Source: an uncultured Alphaproteobacteria bacterium (GTDB lineage Bacteria > Pseudomonadota > Alphaproteobacteria > Micavibrionales > CSBR16-224). From it: DNA of 64,000 nt. The notes under the pieces are model-generated. The model saw nothing but the letters and a program-made list of their open reading frames with translations, was not told the origin of the DNA and searched no databases. The DNA lies in NCBI GenBank assembly GCA_950054485.1, contig CATLPD010000001.1:1-64000 (forward strand), in the 5' to 3' direction. The first letter of the stretch is position 1; every line of letters begins with the position of its first letter. Below, in pieces: positions 18,086 through 28,123 of this stretch. Position numbers and translations under genes: made by a program.

Positions 18086-18142
18086 GGAACTTTTAAGTCC
18101 TTTATCTATTTGCATATATGAATAAATCTGATAAAAGAGGCC

Positions 18143-18712
18143 ATGATGTCGAACCACACAAAAACTTTTGCTCTATTAATTGCGGGATGTATGCTTTTCA
18201 GCCCTGCCGCACATGCGAAAGTTGCTGATAGCGACATGCCTGAATTGACTGCCTATTTTAAAACAGATAACGGCCTTGATGCAGGACATGCTAGAATGAT
18301 TGAAGGGCCGAACGGTATTCTTATTAAGCTTGATCTTGAAAATATCGCGCCCGGCCCCCACGGTTTACACCTTCATGATATTGGTGACTGCACCCCGCAT
18401 GGCGAGCTAAGCGAAAACGAAAGTCCTTTCAGTCACGCCAGCGGCCACTTTAATCCGAATGATAAGCAGCATGGTTTTTTAAACCCGAATGGCTCACATG
18501 CAGGAGACCTGCCAAACATAACGGTGCCCGAAAATGGAAAACTGACACTGGATGTTTTCGCCCATGGGCTCGCCTTGAACCAAAGCGAGCAAATGCCATA
18601 TCTTCGGGATGCTGATGGCAGCGCCATTATGATTCACGAAGGGGCGGACGATTATACATCTGACGCTACAGGCAATGCCGGCCCGCGTCTTGCGTGTGCC
18701 GAAATTAAATAG
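18143..18712 (+). CDS. sodC: Periplasmic Cu/Zn superoxide dismutase
   Basis: A 189-residue precursor with a signal peptide cleaved near AAHA-KVA. All metal ligands are recognisable: GPHGLHLHDIGDC (Cu His pair and first disulfide Cys), FSHASGHFNP (His), NGSHAGDLPN (Zn His and Asp), and the final MIHEGADDY His, with the partner Cys in RLACAE. It converts superoxide to peroxide in the periplasm. Two adjacent ATG codons at the start follow AAAGAGG. The enzyme protects the envelope from external superoxide. Confidence 0.96.
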   Translation: MMSNHTKTFALLIAGCMLFSPAAHAKVADSDMPELTAYFKTDNGLDAGHARMIEGPNGILIKLDLENIAPGPHGLHLHDIGDCTPHGELSENESPFSHASGHFNPNDKQHGFLNPNGSHAGDLPNITVPENGKLTLDVFAHGLALNQSEQMPYLRDADGSAIMIHEGADDYTSDATGNAGPRLACAEIK

Positions 18713-18736
18713 AGGACCTTTTAAGGCCCCCTGTCT

Positions 18737-19192
18737 CTATCTTTTAAATGTACTAGATGCTTTAGGCGGCAAGAACCTATCGATAAAAGCCTGATTAAAT
18801 GGCAGCATTTTTCCAAACCACTTAACATTTTTCTCATTGTGATCTCTTATGAAATCTCCCGTTTCCGGATGAACCAGAACTGACAGAGGCGCCTTACCTT
18901 GCGCCTGAAGCCGTTGGTTAAAAAGTTGAATTTCAAACAGAACGCTCTGTAATTCAGATCTAGATTTATCACCAACAAGATTTAATTCCGTATTCGACTT
19001 TACATGCGGCCCCACGGCACCCACATCAAACGGCCCCTTAAAGTGCCAAGAAGATTTTAGCCCCTGACGCCTCAAAAGTTGCTGGGCCAGTTTCATGTCA
19101 TCGTTGCTATCATTCTTGTAAATATGAATATGAAATTCGTTTATATTTGCGTTTTTCCACTCATCTCTCAGCTTTATCAAGGGTAAGCACAT
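18737..19192 (-). CDS. DOPA 4,5-dioxygenase-like protein
   Basis: A 151-residue protein of the DOPA dioxygenase family (PF08883 type). Characteristic blocks are FHIHIYK near residue 20, GAVGPHVKSNTELN in the middle and LSVLVHPETGDFIRDHNEKNVKWFG; the histidines are the likely iron ligands. Fungal and plant members open the ring of L-DOPA. Bacterial members are mostly uncharacterised, so the substrate here is unknown. AAGGAG precedes the start. It is divergent from a LysR-type regulator 102 bases away, the usual arrangement for a regulator and its target. Confidence 0.85.
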   Translation of the reverse strand: MCLPLIKLRDEWKNANINEFHIHIYKNDSNDDMKLAQQLLRRQGLKSSWHFKGPFDVGAVGPHVKSNTELNLVGDKSRSELQSVLFEIQLFNQRLQAQGKAPLSVLVHPETGDFIRDHNEKNVKWFGKMLPFNQAFIDRFLPPKASSTFKR

Positions 19193-19218
19193 TTTTTTCT
19201 CCTTTATTATGTGTTGAT

Positions 19219-19267
19219 CTTGTATAAAGCTTAACCGTGATTTATATATAAATAAAATATATACAAG
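19219..19267. promoter_or_regulatory. Inverted repeat in the divergent LysR/dioxygenase promoter region
   Basis: Perfect 8-base arms CTTGTATA (19219-19226) and TATACAAG (19260-19267), 33 bases apart, inside the 102-base gap between the divergent genes. A LysR tetramer often contacts two sites in such a gap. No textbook T-N11-A box stands out, so the assignment is tentative. Confidence 0.35.
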
Positions 19268-19294
19268 CTATATTTATAATAGGTAAATTTTATT

Positions 19295-20161
19295 ATGATA
19301 TCCGCAACAGATATAAAATATTTTGTCGAAATCGCAGACACCGGCAATATTTCGCGCGCAGCAGAAAGACTGGGGGTTAGCCAGCCTTCGCTGAGCCTAG
19401 CCATGCAACGCATGGAAGAGAAAGTCGGGACACAACTTATACAGCGTAGCCGCAAAGGCGTGCGGTTAACACAAGCGGGCCTGAAATTACGCTCACACTC
19501 ACACAAAATGATAGAATTGTGGGATGACATCAAATCCGAGGCCTTAGCATCAGTGAACGAAGCGCGGGGGGTTTTCACGCTTGGCGCCCATCCGTCAGTT
19601 GCGCAGAATATTCTGCCGACAATTCTTCCTGATTTGATGGAAAAACATTCGGATCTGACCTTCAGCCTTGATCATGCGCCGTCCAGACTGATCACAGAAA
19701 AAGTCATTAGTTTTAAAAATGATATAGGATTTGTTGTAAAACCGGTGCCCCACCCCGATTTAATTATCCATGATCTCTATCAGGGGGAAATAACGCTGTG
19801 GCGATCAAAACAAAAGACATCCGCCAATACGCCCGAGGACGGGACGGCTGTTTTAATCGCAGACCCCGATTTAATCAGAACACAAATGATTTTAAAACAA
19901 ACTGAAGAGCAAGGTATAAAATTTAACCGCATCATTCGTACGTCAAACATTGATGTTATAGCAACACTGACAGCTAAGGGCGGCGGCATTGGTATTTTAC
20001 CCACCAAAGATGCCGATAGATATGTCCGCAACCTGGTGCGGATTGAAAATGCACCTGTATACCGCGACACACACAGCATGATATACCGCGCAGAAAATAA
20101 GAACGTTCAAGCCATAAAAGTTATAAAAGAGAAAGCCCTATCAGTATTCAAAACCCCCTGA
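19295..20161 (+). CDS. LysR-family transcriptional regulator
   Basis: A 288-residue LysR protein. The N-terminal winged helix is clear (FVEIADTGNISRAAERLGVSQPSLSLAMQRMEEKVGTQLIQRS), followed by a linker helix and a periplasmic-binding-like effector domain. It is divergent from the DOPA-dioxygenase-like gene, its probable target. It ends exactly where the convergent response regulator gene ends. Confidence 0.93.
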   Translation: MISATDIKYFVEIADTGNISRAAERLGVSQPSLSLAMQRMEEKVGTQLIQRSRKGVRLTQAGLKLRSHSHKMIELWDDIKSEALASVNEARGVFTLGAHPSVAQNILPTILPDLMEKHSDLTFSLDHAPSRLITEKVISFKNDIGFVVKPVPHPDLIIHDLYQGEITLWRSKQKTSANTPEDGTAVLIADPDLIRTQMILKQTEEQGIKFNRIIRTSNIDVIATLTAKGGGIGILPTKDADRYVRNLVRIENAPVYRDTHSMIYRAENKNVQAIKVIKEKALSVFKTP

Positions 20162-21208
20162 TCAGGCGTAAATTTCAATTGCCTTTTGAATGATGCGTTT
20201 AAGCTCCATAGCTTCAGGACTGTTACTATTCATCAGCTTTTGTTTCATCGTCACACCGATAGTATCAATATAGGCCTTTAAGATGACCAAATGTTGTGGC
20301 TGGTTGGGATTAATTTTTTCGCAATAATCACGCAACGACAAGCTCAGTTCATATAATAAACTGCGGTTATAAGTTGCCGTCAGGTCTTTGATATTATTTG
20401 CACAGAGATGGATAGATTTGACATTTGCAGATCTTTCGCCATCGTTCTTTTGGATACGCAAAAAAGCGCCCAACATTTTTTTGTAAACTTTTTCAATCTC
20501 GGCCGTGTAATGCTGGCCTTTTTTCTCAAGCGCCTTGGTTGCTTTTTTAATTTTTTCGGGATTGACACGTCCCTTTACATCATCGCGCTCGGGCAGGCCC
20601 GCCTTGCGCTTCAGCGCGTAATCTGCCGGATACATGACAATATCGTTCGCATCTTTGTCTTTGATATTGCCCAGCATGACAGGCTGTCTTTGACGGCGAT
20701 CCTGACCTTTGTAATCCCTTTTACCACCACGCCGGTTAGGTCCAAAATAAGTCGGAGAATCTATGAAAGGTTCAGGGTTATCAATCACATACTGAATGCG
20801 ATTTACAAGCTTTTCAGCTGATAGCGGTTTTACAATGATGTTCGTTGCGCCCAAATTGCGCGCTGTCATCGCCAAATCCTGTGTCACATAGGCGCTACAG
20901 ACGATAACAGGCAAAAAGCGCACATTATCATTCTTGGAATTACGTATCCAATTGATCAGCGCATCGCCGTTCTCTTCGGGCATTAGCCAATCCATGATGA
21001 CAAGATCTATATTATCGCGTGAGTTTTTAGCATTAACATCGGACATGATTTCGCGGGCTTCGGCGCAGCTTTTTGCCGTAAGGCAGCGGCCAATTCCCAT
21101 TTCTTCCAACATCGTAACCAGAAGTTCGGCAACAAATTCAAAATCATCAACAACAAGAACCGTGAAATCATCAAGGTTGTATATTTTACTGTTACCTAAA
21201 TTAAGCAT
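20162..21208 (-). CDS. Response regulator with a long C-terminal helical region
   Basis: A protein of about 348 residues. The receiver occupies about residues 12-140: acidic pair in VLVVDDFEF, phospho-Asp in LVIMDWLMPEENGD, and Lys in IIVKPLSAEK. Right after it comes YFGPNRRGGKRDY, a linker seen in many alphaproteobacterial regulators. The rest (about 200-348) is Lys-rich and helical, with no DNA-binding or enzymatic motif that I recognise. The start is either ATG 21208 (used, 6 bases after GAAGGGT) or the GTG codon just before it. No kinase is adjacent. Confidence 0.85.
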   Translation of the reverse strand: MLNLGNSKIYNLDDFTVLVVDDFEFVAELLVTMLEEMGIGRCLTAKSCAEAREIMSDVNAKNSRDNIDLVIMDWLMPEENGDALINWIRNSKNDNVRFLPVIVCSAYVTQDLAMTARNLGATNIIVKPLSAEKLVNRIQYVIDNPEPFIDSPTYFGPNRRGGKRDYKGQDRRQRQPVMLGNIKDKDANDIVMYPADYALKRKAGLPERDDVKGRVNPEKIKKATKALEKKGQHYTAEIEKVYKKMLGAFLRIQKNDGERSANVKSIHLCANNIKDLTATYNRSLLYELSLSLRDYCEKINPNQPQHLVILKAYIDTIGVTMKQKLMNSNSPEAMELKRIIQKAIEIYA

Positions 21209-21258
21209 CACATACCCTTCACATATCTAAAGTATAGCAAATATTATTAATAAAATAA

Positions 21259-22290
21259 TTAATCCCAGTTTAATATAACTTTTCCACAATCGCCCGTGAT
21301 CATGGCGTCAAAGCCTTTCTGAAAATCATCCGCCGCAAACTGATGCGTCACGACGGGAGAGATATCAAGACCGCTCTGCAACATGGCCACCATTTTATAC
21401 CATGTTTCATACATTTCACGGCCGTATATGCCCTTGATTGTAAGGCCTTTAAATATAACGTTATTCCAATCTATATCCATCTTACCACCGGGCGGAATGC
21501 CCAACAGGGCAATTTTACCCCCCGCGCGCATCGTCTCTACCATCTGTTGAAACGCCTTTTCCGCACCTGACATTTCAAGCCCTACATCAAAACCTTCGCG
21601 CATTCCAAGGTCTTGCATAACGTCACGCAGGCTTTCATTTTTGACATTGACCGTTACAGATGCCCCCATGGCCTTTGCCAGTTCAAGGCGGCTGTCATTC
21701 ATGTCTGTTACGACAATATGGCGCGCACCGACATGGCGGCAAATCGCGGCCGCCATCATGCCGATTGGCCCGGCGCCTGTAATCAAAACATCTTCACCGA
21801 CCAGATCAAACGATAGCGCAGTATGTACAGCATTTCCGAACGGATCAAAGAAAGATGCCAATTCATCCGAAATATCATCGGGCAGTGGAAAAACGTTGCT
21901 GGCCGGTATCGACAGGAATTCCGCAAAACAGCCCTGTCTATTCACACCTACGCCTTTAGTATTGGGACACAGGTGGCGCTTTCCAGCTTTACAGTTACGG
22001 CAATGTCCGCAGACCAGATGGCTTTCACCCGATACGCGCTGCCCTTTTTTCAGGTGTTTCACTTCACTGCCGAAATTCTCGACACGCCCCACAAATTCAT
22101 GCCCGATAATCATCGGAACAGGAATGGTTTTTTGCGACCATTCGTCCCACTTATATATATGAAGGTCTGTTCCGCAAATCGCCGTTTTGGTTATTTTGAT
22201 TAGAACATCATTCGGGCCGACCTCTGGCATCGGGTTATCATGTGTCAGCCACAGCCCTTGTTCCGGCTTTAATTTTGCAAGTGCCTTCAT
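21259..22290 (-). CDS. tdh: L-threonine 3-dehydrogenase
   Basis: A 343-residue zinc-dependent medium-chain dehydrogenase oxidising threonine to 2-amino-3-ketobutyrate. The catalytic zinc site is marked by [14 protein letters not shown] and GHEFVG, the structural zinc by [15 protein letters not shown], and the NAD site by [17 protein letters not shown]. It overlaps the upstream kbl gene by 4 bases (ATGA), giving the classic kbl-tdh threonine degradation operon that yields glycine and acetyl-CoA. Confidence 0.97.
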   Translation of the reverse strand: MKALAKLKPEQGLWLTHDNPMPEVGPNDVLIKITKTAICGTDLHIYKWDEWSQKTIPVPMIIGHEFVGRVENFGSEVKHLKKGQRVSGESHLVCGHCRNCKAGKRHLCPNTKGVGVNRQGCFAEFLSIPASNVFPLPDDISDELASFFDPFGNAVHTALSFDLVGEDVLITGAGPIGMMAAAICRHVGARHIVVTDMNDSRLELAKAMGASVTVNVKNESLRDVMQDLGMREGFDVGLEMSGAEKAFQQMVETMRAGGKIALLGIPPGGKMDIDWNNVIFKGLTIKGIYGREMYETWYKMVAMLQSGLDISPVVTHQFAADDFQKGFDAMITGDCGKVILNWD

Positions 22291-23492
22291 GCTGCCTGCC
22301 CCTTTAAAACGCCGAGATCCTTGCCGACTTCTCCGAATGCCGCAACGGCGCGGTCGAGATGTTCGCGATTATGTGCGCAGGACATCTGCACCCTGATGCG
22401 GGCCTTATCTTTCGGCACAACAGGATAGGAGAAACCGACAACATAAACACCGCGCTTTAACATCTCGTCGGCAAACTTGCCCGCCAGAGCTGCGTCATAC
22501 AGCATAACAGGTATAATAGGATGGTTTCCCGGCAGTAAATCAAAGCCAAGCTTGGTCATTTCAGAACGGAAATATTCGGCATTATCCTGTAACTTTTTAC
22601 GCAAATCCGCGCCCTGTTTATTCAACAAATCCAGGACCGCGATTGACGTTGCTGTAATCACAGGTGCAAGCGTATTTGAAAACAGATAAGGGCGCGATCT
22701 TTGACGCAGAAATTCAACCACCTCGGCCTTGCCTGATGTATACCCGCCCGAAGCACCGCCAAGGGCTTTACCCAGCGTACCTGTAATAATATCAACCCTG
22801 TCTGTCACGCCGTAATAATCTGCAGTACCGGCTCCATTTTCTCCCATGAAGCCTACGGCATGGCTGTCATCCACCATGACCATTGCATCGTATTTTTCTG
22901 CCAAATCACAAATGTCGGGTAAATTGGCCAGATAGCCATCCATAGAAAAGACACCATCTGTCGCAATCAAACGAAAACGCGCGCCTTGGGCCTCCTTCAA
23001 TGACTTCTCCAGATCAGCCATATTGTTATTTTTATATCTGTAGCGTTCAGCTTTGCAAAGGCGCACGCCATCAATGATGCTGGCGTGGTTCAGCTCGTCA
23101 CTGATAATCGCATCCTCTGCTGACAAAAGCGTTTCAAACAGTCCCGCATTCGCATCGAAACAGGATGAATATAAAATCGTATCTTCCATACCCAAAAAAG
23201 CTGAAATTTCCGTTTCAAGTTTTTTATGAATATCAAGCGTTCCGCAGATAAACCTGACAGATGCCATACCAAAACCGTAATCGTCCAGCGCCTTTTGCGC
23301 CGCCGAAACCAGGGCCTTATTATCCGCCAGCCCCAAGTAATTATTGGCACAAAAATTCAAAACCTCGGCTGTGTTTGCAACCTCTATATCGGCGCTTTGC
23401 GGTGATGTGATTATGCGCTCGCCCTTATAAAGGCCCGCCTGTTTAATATCCTGAATTTCTTTTTGAATGTGCTCTACAAAATTTTTCGACAT
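22287..23492 (-). CDS. kbl: Glycine C-acetyltransferase (2-amino-3-ketobutyrate CoA ligase)
   Basis: A 401-residue PLP enzyme of the alpha-oxoamine synthase family that splits 2-amino-3-ketobutyrate with CoA. Key segments are NNYLGLA, the [15 protein letters not shown] aspartate/histidine block, and the PLP-lysine block [15 protein letters not shown]. The substrate comes from the product of tdh, with which it is translationally coupled. The upstream 95 bases must hold the promoter. Confidence 0.97.
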   Translation of the reverse strand: MSKNFVEHIQKEIQDIKQAGLYKGERIITSPQSADIEVANTAEVLNFCANNYLGLADNKALVSAAQKALDDYGFGMASVRFICGTLDIHKKLETEISAFLGMEDTILYSSCFDANAGLFETLLSAEDAIISDELNHASIIDGVRLCKAERYRYKNNNMADLEKSLKEAQGARFRLIATDGVFSMDGYLANLPDICDLAEKYDAMVMVDDSHAVGFMGENGAGTADYYGVTDRVDIITGTLGKALGGASGGYTSGKAEVVEFLRQRSRPYLFSNTLAPVITATSIAVLDLLNKQGADLRKKLQDNAEYFRSEMTKLGFDLLPGNHPIIPVMLYDAALAGKFADEMLKRGVYVVGFSYPVVPKDKARIRVQMSCAHNREHLDRAVAAFGEVGKDLGVLKGQAA

Positions 23493-23587
23493 ATTAAGAT
23501 CCGAATTAATGATTAATTTTATCCATATGCTACATCATTCGCCTAGGCAATCATAGGATTTTGTGACAAAACAACCCTTGCAGATAG

Positions 23588-25843
23588 CTACATTCTTTCC
23601 AGGTATTTTCGTGCTTCTTGAAATTTTTCTTCAAGGTCTTTCAACCTTATCTCCAGATCAATTGGGGGCAGTTTTTTTCCATTCAAACAGAATTCTTCTA
23701 TTTCTTTTGCAGCCATCGACAATTTGACGGCTCCCATACGCATGCTGGTCGATTTAATAGTATGGGCCGGTAAAATTGCCTGCTGTGTGTGACCGTCCTC
23801 GAAAGCTTTTGCAATCTGACGGATATATTCGGGCGTATCTTCGGCAAAAATTGCATAAACCTCATAATATTGGTCACCAAAAGTCTGCTTGATTTCCTTT
23901 AAAATCCTTTTATCAATAACATGTAATGACTTTGGATTTTCAGGCCTTTTAAGAGCAACAACATTATCTGACCGATTATATTCTTGATCTGCAATATCAA
24001 CATGTTTCAAAACCATATCGACCAATGACTTCGCCCGCATCGGTTTAGACAGGTAATCATTCATGCCAGCCTCAAGACATTTTTCCTTGTCGCCTTTCAT
24101 GGCATTTGCCGTCATCGCAATGATCGGTGTCTCTCTATCTGTTTCCTGCTCTTTTATTCTAATAATGCGCGTTGTCTCGAAACCGTCTAGAACCGGCATC
24201 TGGCAGTCCATCAGAATCAAATCAAAAGGCCCGCTTTCTTTTTCAATTTCCATGGCAGCTTTTCCGTTATCGGCTGTCACAACCTGCGCGCCCAGCCTTT
24301 CCAAAACTTCTTTTACAAAAGCCTGATTCAAGCGGCTATCCTCGACAATCAGGATATAAAAACCGGATAAAATGTTTTTATCATGGCTGTGGTCCTTCTT
24401 TCCTTGTTTTCCCGACACATGATCTTTTTCACCGTTATTGTAATCTGACCATATGACTGCTAGATTATTTAGCAGCTCATCGTTTCTGAAAGGCTTTGTA
24501 AGGTGCGCCGAAAACCCCCGCTCGTAAAACTTTCTTTCATCCAACGGATTTCCCGTTGATGTCAGCATAACCAGACACGTATCTTTCAAATTATTGTCGG
24601 TTTTTATCTTCTCTGCCAATTCTTCGCCATTCATTCCGCCCATGATATAGTCAATTAAAACCAGATCATACGGAGCGTCCTCTATAGCCGCCTCGGTCAG
24701 AAAAGCCAAAGCCTCTTCACCACTTTTAGCCGAAGTACACTTCATACCCGCAAGAGAAAACTGTTCCTCAAGCAAAGTCCGCATCACACCCAAGTCATCA
24801 ACAATCAAAGTTTTGACACCGACGAGAACTGACAGATCCTTTGAAAGGTCATTGTCCCTTGCGCTCTTTTTCAATGGCAAAATAACTTTAAATTCCGCGC
24901 CCTCACCAACAGCACTATCAAGCAGAATATTCCCGCCCATCAAATCAACGAGGCGTTTGCAAATTGTCAGCCCCAAACCTGTACCTCCGTAGTTACGGGT
25001 GGTTGATGAATCGGCCTGACGAAATAATTCAAATACTTTTTCGTGCTTATCGGCGTGAATTCCGATGCCCGTATCCTTGACCGAGACGACTATATTCGAC
25101 ACATCCTTATTATTGGATTCACATTCGGATACCGTAATTAAAACATGGCCTTTTTCAGTAAATTTGATCGCATTATTTATGAGGTTACCAAAAATTTGCT
25201 TCAAGCGAACGGGGTCTGCTATAAAAAAATTTTCGCAGCCCGGCGTGTAGTGTACAACAACTTCCAACGCTTTCTCGCGTGCCCGTGAATAATGAAGGGC
25301 GCACAATTCGTCAAGCAGGTCTTGAAGGTTAACGCGCTGCGAATGTAATTCAATCTTGTTGGCCTCGATCTTTGAAAGATCAAGAACATCTTCAATGATA
25401 TTCAAAAGCGTCTCGCCTGAATCAATAATAGTACGGGTATAGTTTTTTTGATCCTCGCTTTGGTCACTGGCTAAAAGCAATTCCGCCATTCCCAAAACAC
25501 CCGTCATTGGCGATCTGATTTCATGACTTATGGTGGCGACAAATTCTGATTTAAGCCTGTTTCCCTCTTCCGCCTTTTCGACCTGATGCGAAATATATTT
25601 CATGGTCGGGCGAAAAATAAAATGTACCGTCAAAGCCAGAACAAAAAGCATTAAAGAAAGGAAGAAGAATTGTAAGTTTTTATAGCTTTCAAGCTTATCC
25701 TGAAGTCCAGGCAGATCACGAACCATATCAAATACGATAATCTGATTTGCACAAAAAACGGTCAAAGCCAACACCGCCGCGACTGTTATCGCCAACCAAA
25801 ATCTTGTTGTTAATTTTTGCATCATTAGCATCTTTGCTACCAT
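23588..25843 (-). CDS. Hybrid histidine kinase with full phosphorelay: TM-HisKA-HATPase-REC-REC-HPt
   Basis: A 751-residue sensor kinase. Two membrane helices (about 15-32 and 50-75) flank a short external loop, so ligand sensing outside the membrane is probably limited. The phospho-His is in TISHEIRSPMTG. HATPase boxes are NLINNAIKF, VKDTGIGI and GGTGLGLTI. REC1 has LVLIDYIMGGMNG, REC2 has LILMDCQMPVLDG and KP, and the C-terminal HPt has AHTIKSTSMRMGA. It is the last gene of a six-gene operon that begins with a secreted-type repeat protein and its transporter. It overlaps the preceding REC-HATPase gene by 7 bases, so kinase and secretion genes are co-expressed. Confidence 0.93.
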   Translation of the reverse strand: MVAKMLMMQKLTTRFWLAITVAAVLALTVFCANQIIVFDMVRDLPGLQDKLESYKNLQFFFLSLMLFVLALTVHFIFRPTMKYISHQVEKAEEGNRLKSEFVATISHEIRSPMTGVLGMAELLLASDQSEDQKNYTRTIIDSGETLLNIIEDVLDLSKIEANKIELHSQRVNLQDLLDELCALHYSRAREKALEVVVHYTPGCENFFIADPVRLKQIFGNLINNAIKFTEKGHVLITVSECESNNKDVSNIVVSVKDTGIGIHADKHEKVFELFRQADSSTTRNYGGTGLGLTICKRLVDLMGGNILLDSAVGEGAEFKVILPLKKSARDNDLSKDLSVLVGVKTLIVDDLGVMRTLLEEQFSLAGMKCTSAKSGEEALAFLTEAAIEDAPYDLVLIDYIMGGMNGEELAEKIKTDNNLKDTCLVMLTSTGNPLDERKFYERGFSAHLTKPFRNDELLNNLAVIWSDYNNGEKDHVSGKQGKKDHSHDKNILSGFYILIVEDSRLNQAFVKEVLERLGAQVVTADNGKAAMEIEKESGPFDLILMDCQMPVLDGFETTRIIRIKEQETDRETPIIAMTANAMKGDKEKCLEAGMNDYLSKPMRAKSLVDMVLKHVDIADQEYNRSDNVVALKRPENPKSLHVIDKRILKEIKQTFGDQYYEVYAIFAEDTPEYIRQIAKAFEDGHTQQAILPAHTIKSTSMRMGAVKLSMAAKEIEEFCLNGKKLPPIDLEIRLKDLEEKFQEARKYLERM

Positions 25844-26793
25844 TTAAATGAACTTTCACTGGCCATAAACACAATGACCTGATTACCTGCCTCGTTGTAG
25901 GTCAGTCGGTCAAAGCAACGACTCTTGGCTTTGACAATTCCGCGCCCATGCGTATGGCTAGCCCGCGCCGGGTCAATCATCAAATAATTCTTCCATTCAA
26001 ACCCATTACCTTCATCGGTAATCACAACATAAACCCCGTCTTCCTGCCTCTTAAGAGTTACAGTAACGCTGCGGTCTTTATACTTATGCATTGCCTGACG
26101 GTTTAAAATTTCCTTGTACCAACGTCCGGTTTCAACCAGACGTGTTTTTTCATCAAAACCGATTTCAAGATTACCGTGCTCAATTGCATTGGTCAGCAGC
26201 TCTGACAGACCACTTGCTGCCCGCTCTACATCGCTAAAACATAGCGCCAGAAATGCCGAGAGGCTTTCCGCTTCGCCCAAAGTTTTAAAATTAAATTTTG
26301 AATACTCAATAAACTCGAAACTATCCTTGTGCCTTTTCAATTCACTTGTAAGGCTCTTGTTTCTTTGCACTTCCTGAGTAGCTGCCGTCAAAACGGATTT
26401 TAAAACACCCCCTTCAACCGGCTTATTCAGATAATAGAAAACCCCCGCATCTATTCCTTGCTTAATGTCTTTCGGGGTGGTCGCAGATGACACCATAATA
26501 ACGGGTATATTTTTAAACTTTGAATTCTTTTTGATTTCTTTAATTGCCGCCATCCCATCCAGGTTTGGCATCAACCGGTCCATTAAAATCACATCGATAT
26601 CAATCGCAGGGTCGGCTAGAATTTTCAAGGCCTCCTCGCCGTCGCTTGCTTGAATCGTTGCGTGGCCCAAATCAAGAATCTGTTTTTTTAAAAACACCTG
26701 TTCTAACCGGTCATCTTCGACCGATAAAATTGTGATTTTCCCGGGTCGGTCTGCCATCAACCGATCACTGGAATTTGATACTATATTAAGCAT
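25837..26793 (-). CDS. Response regulator with an anti-sigma-type HATPase (RsbW-like) output domain
   Basis: A 318-residue protein. The receiver (about residues 18-140) has the acidic pair SVEDD, phospho-Asp in VILMDRLMPNLDG, and Lys in YLNKPVEGG. After a linker, residues about 175-318 form a HATPase_c_2 domain like RsbW/SpoIIAB anti-sigma kinases: N-box ELLTNAIEHGN, G1 ITDEGNGFEW, G2 HTHGRGI. Such regulators act on protein partners rather than DNA. GAGGGAGG precedes the ATG. It lies 13 bases after the HlyD gene and overlaps the following kinase gene, its probable phosphodonor. The partner of its HATPase domain is unknown. Confidence 0.9.
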   Translation of the reverse strand: MLNIVSNSSDRLMADRPGKITILSVEDDRLEQVFLKKQILDLGHATIQASDGEEALKILADPAIDIDVILMDRLMPNLDGMAAIKEIKKNSKFKNIPVIMVSSATTPKDIKQGIDAGVFYYLNKPVEGGVLKSVLTAATQEVQRNKSLTSELKRHKDSFEFIEYSKFNFKTLGEAESLSAFLALCFSDVERAASGLSELLTNAIEHGNLEIGFDEKTRLVETGRWYKEILNRQAMHKYKDRSVTVTLKRQEDGVYVVITDEGNGFEWKNYLMIDPARASHTHGRGIVKAKSRCFDRLTYNEAGNQVIVFMASESSFKW

Positions 26794-26806
26794 TTAAGCC
26801 TCCCTC

Positions 26807-28123
26807 TTATCTTTCCGAAAACGCAGTTTGAACCGACCTTTGAATTGGCTTCAAAAGATAATCCATAATTGTTTTTTCACCGGTAATGACATCGGCCATG
26901 ACTGTCATTCCCGGAACAATAATATTCTTCATATCCTCGCCAACATATTGACGATCAAGTGAAACCAAACCTTCATAATATCTTTCCCCGTCATCTGTTG
27001 AAAAAGTGGTGGCAGATATCTGTTTCAGAATGCCGTTCACAGATCCATATCTGGAAAAATCAAAACTGCTGAATTTCAGTCTAACCTGCTGGCCTGTTGT
27101 GATATGCCCGATATATTGGGGCTTTATTCGCACTTCTGCGATCAGCTTTTCCTGAGTTGGTAAAATGTCCATCAACGGTGCGCCGGGTCTGACGACTTCA
27201 CCGATGGTATTCACCTCAAGACCTTTTATGACACCCGATGATGGCGATCTAACAACCAGTCTTTCATTGCGGTTTTGCAGCTTTTGAATCAGCTCTTCAT
27301 TCTGGGATTGCTCCGCCATAACGATTGACAAACGTTGGTTGACGTCATCGATTTGATCTGCCGCTGTTGAATTCATGCGGATCTCGAATTCGCGTATCTT
27401 TTTATCTGCAATTTCGATTTCATTTTTCAGGCGGAAGATCTCTCCATTTTGAATTTGAAGGTCACGTTTGGACTGCATCATCTGCATATCCGAAACATAG
27501 CCATCCGCGTTCAATTTTTGCCGTCTGTCAAAAATTTCTTGTGATATCGCAGCGTTTTCACGTGCTGTTTTCAGTGTACCGTACAGACCAGACCTTATCT
27601 GTTTCTGTTCTTTCAATTGCTGGGATGCCAGTTTATTTTTTTCAAGGCGGGCGCCCCGCATTGAATTAAAATGATTTTCAGCATCATAGATTATGGCCGG
27701 ATCGCTGTTTTTGAACTGTGTCCAGTCCGGGTCACGCCCTTGTAAAAAAGCGCGGAGACGTTCTTCTTCAATCTTTAAAATCAGTCCGGCTTTTTCTGCG
27801 CGCATTAAATCCTGCGCCGTACCGGCACCGTCCAAAACCACGAGCACGTCCCCCTTTTGCACAACTTGACCGTCACGAACGTTCAATTGCTTTACGATTC
27901 CCCCCTCAAGGTGTTGAACCGTTTTAATATTACCTTCGGGTATGACTTCGCCTGGTGCGCGCGCAACTTCGTTTATATTTGTCGCGGCCGCCCAAAGGAC
28001 AAAGCCCAGTATCGATATAGATATTACAAGCATTGTTGATCGCAGCAATGTTGGATTCATCGCCTCCTCAAGCTGAATGGCTTGTGAAAGATATTTTTTT
28101 TGATTGTCAGGAATATTTGACAT
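26807..28123 (-). CDS. HlyD-family type I secretion adaptor
   Basis: A 438-residue periplasmic adaptor: a short cytoplasmic N-terminus, one membrane helix (about 30-50, MLVISISILGFVLWAAATNI), then a lipoyl half-motif (GEVIPEGNIKTVQHLEGGIVKQLNVRDGQVVQKGD), a long coiled-coil hairpin (about 110-290), the returning lipoyl half and a C-terminal beta domain. Its length and IKTVQHLEGGIV motif are characteristic of T1SS adaptors such as HlyD and PrtE, not of RND adaptors. It shares one base with the preceding ABC gene (TGATG). It would connect the inner-membrane ABC pair to the divergently encoded TolC. Confidence 0.94.
   Translation of the reverse strand: MSNIPDNQKKYLSQAIQLEEAMNPTLLRSTMLVISISILGFVLWAAATNINEVARAPGEVIPEGNIKTVQHLEGGIVKQLNVRDGQVVQKGDVLVVLDGAGTAQDLMRAEKAGLILKIEEERLRAFLQGRDPDWTQFKNSDPAIIYDAENHFNSMRGARLEKNKLASQQLKEQKQIRSGLYGTLKTARENAAISQEIFDRRQKLNADGYVSDMQMMQSKRDLQIQNGEIFRLKNEIEIADKKIREFEIRMNSTAADQIDDVNQRLSIVMAEQSQNEELIQKLQNRNERLVVRSPSSGVIKGLEVNTIGEVVRPGAPLMDILPTQEKLIAEVRIKPQYIGHITTGQQVRLKFSSFDFSRYGSVNGILKQISATTFSTDDGERYYEGLVSLDRQYVGEDMKNIIVPGMTVMADVITGEKTIMDYLLKPIQRSVQTAFSER

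Noticed and set aside
18086-18106. Hairpin-like sequence after the DedA gene as a terminator
   Set aside because: The stem is short and imperfect, with no T-run. The similar sequence after sodC (near 18713-18735) was rejected for the same reason.
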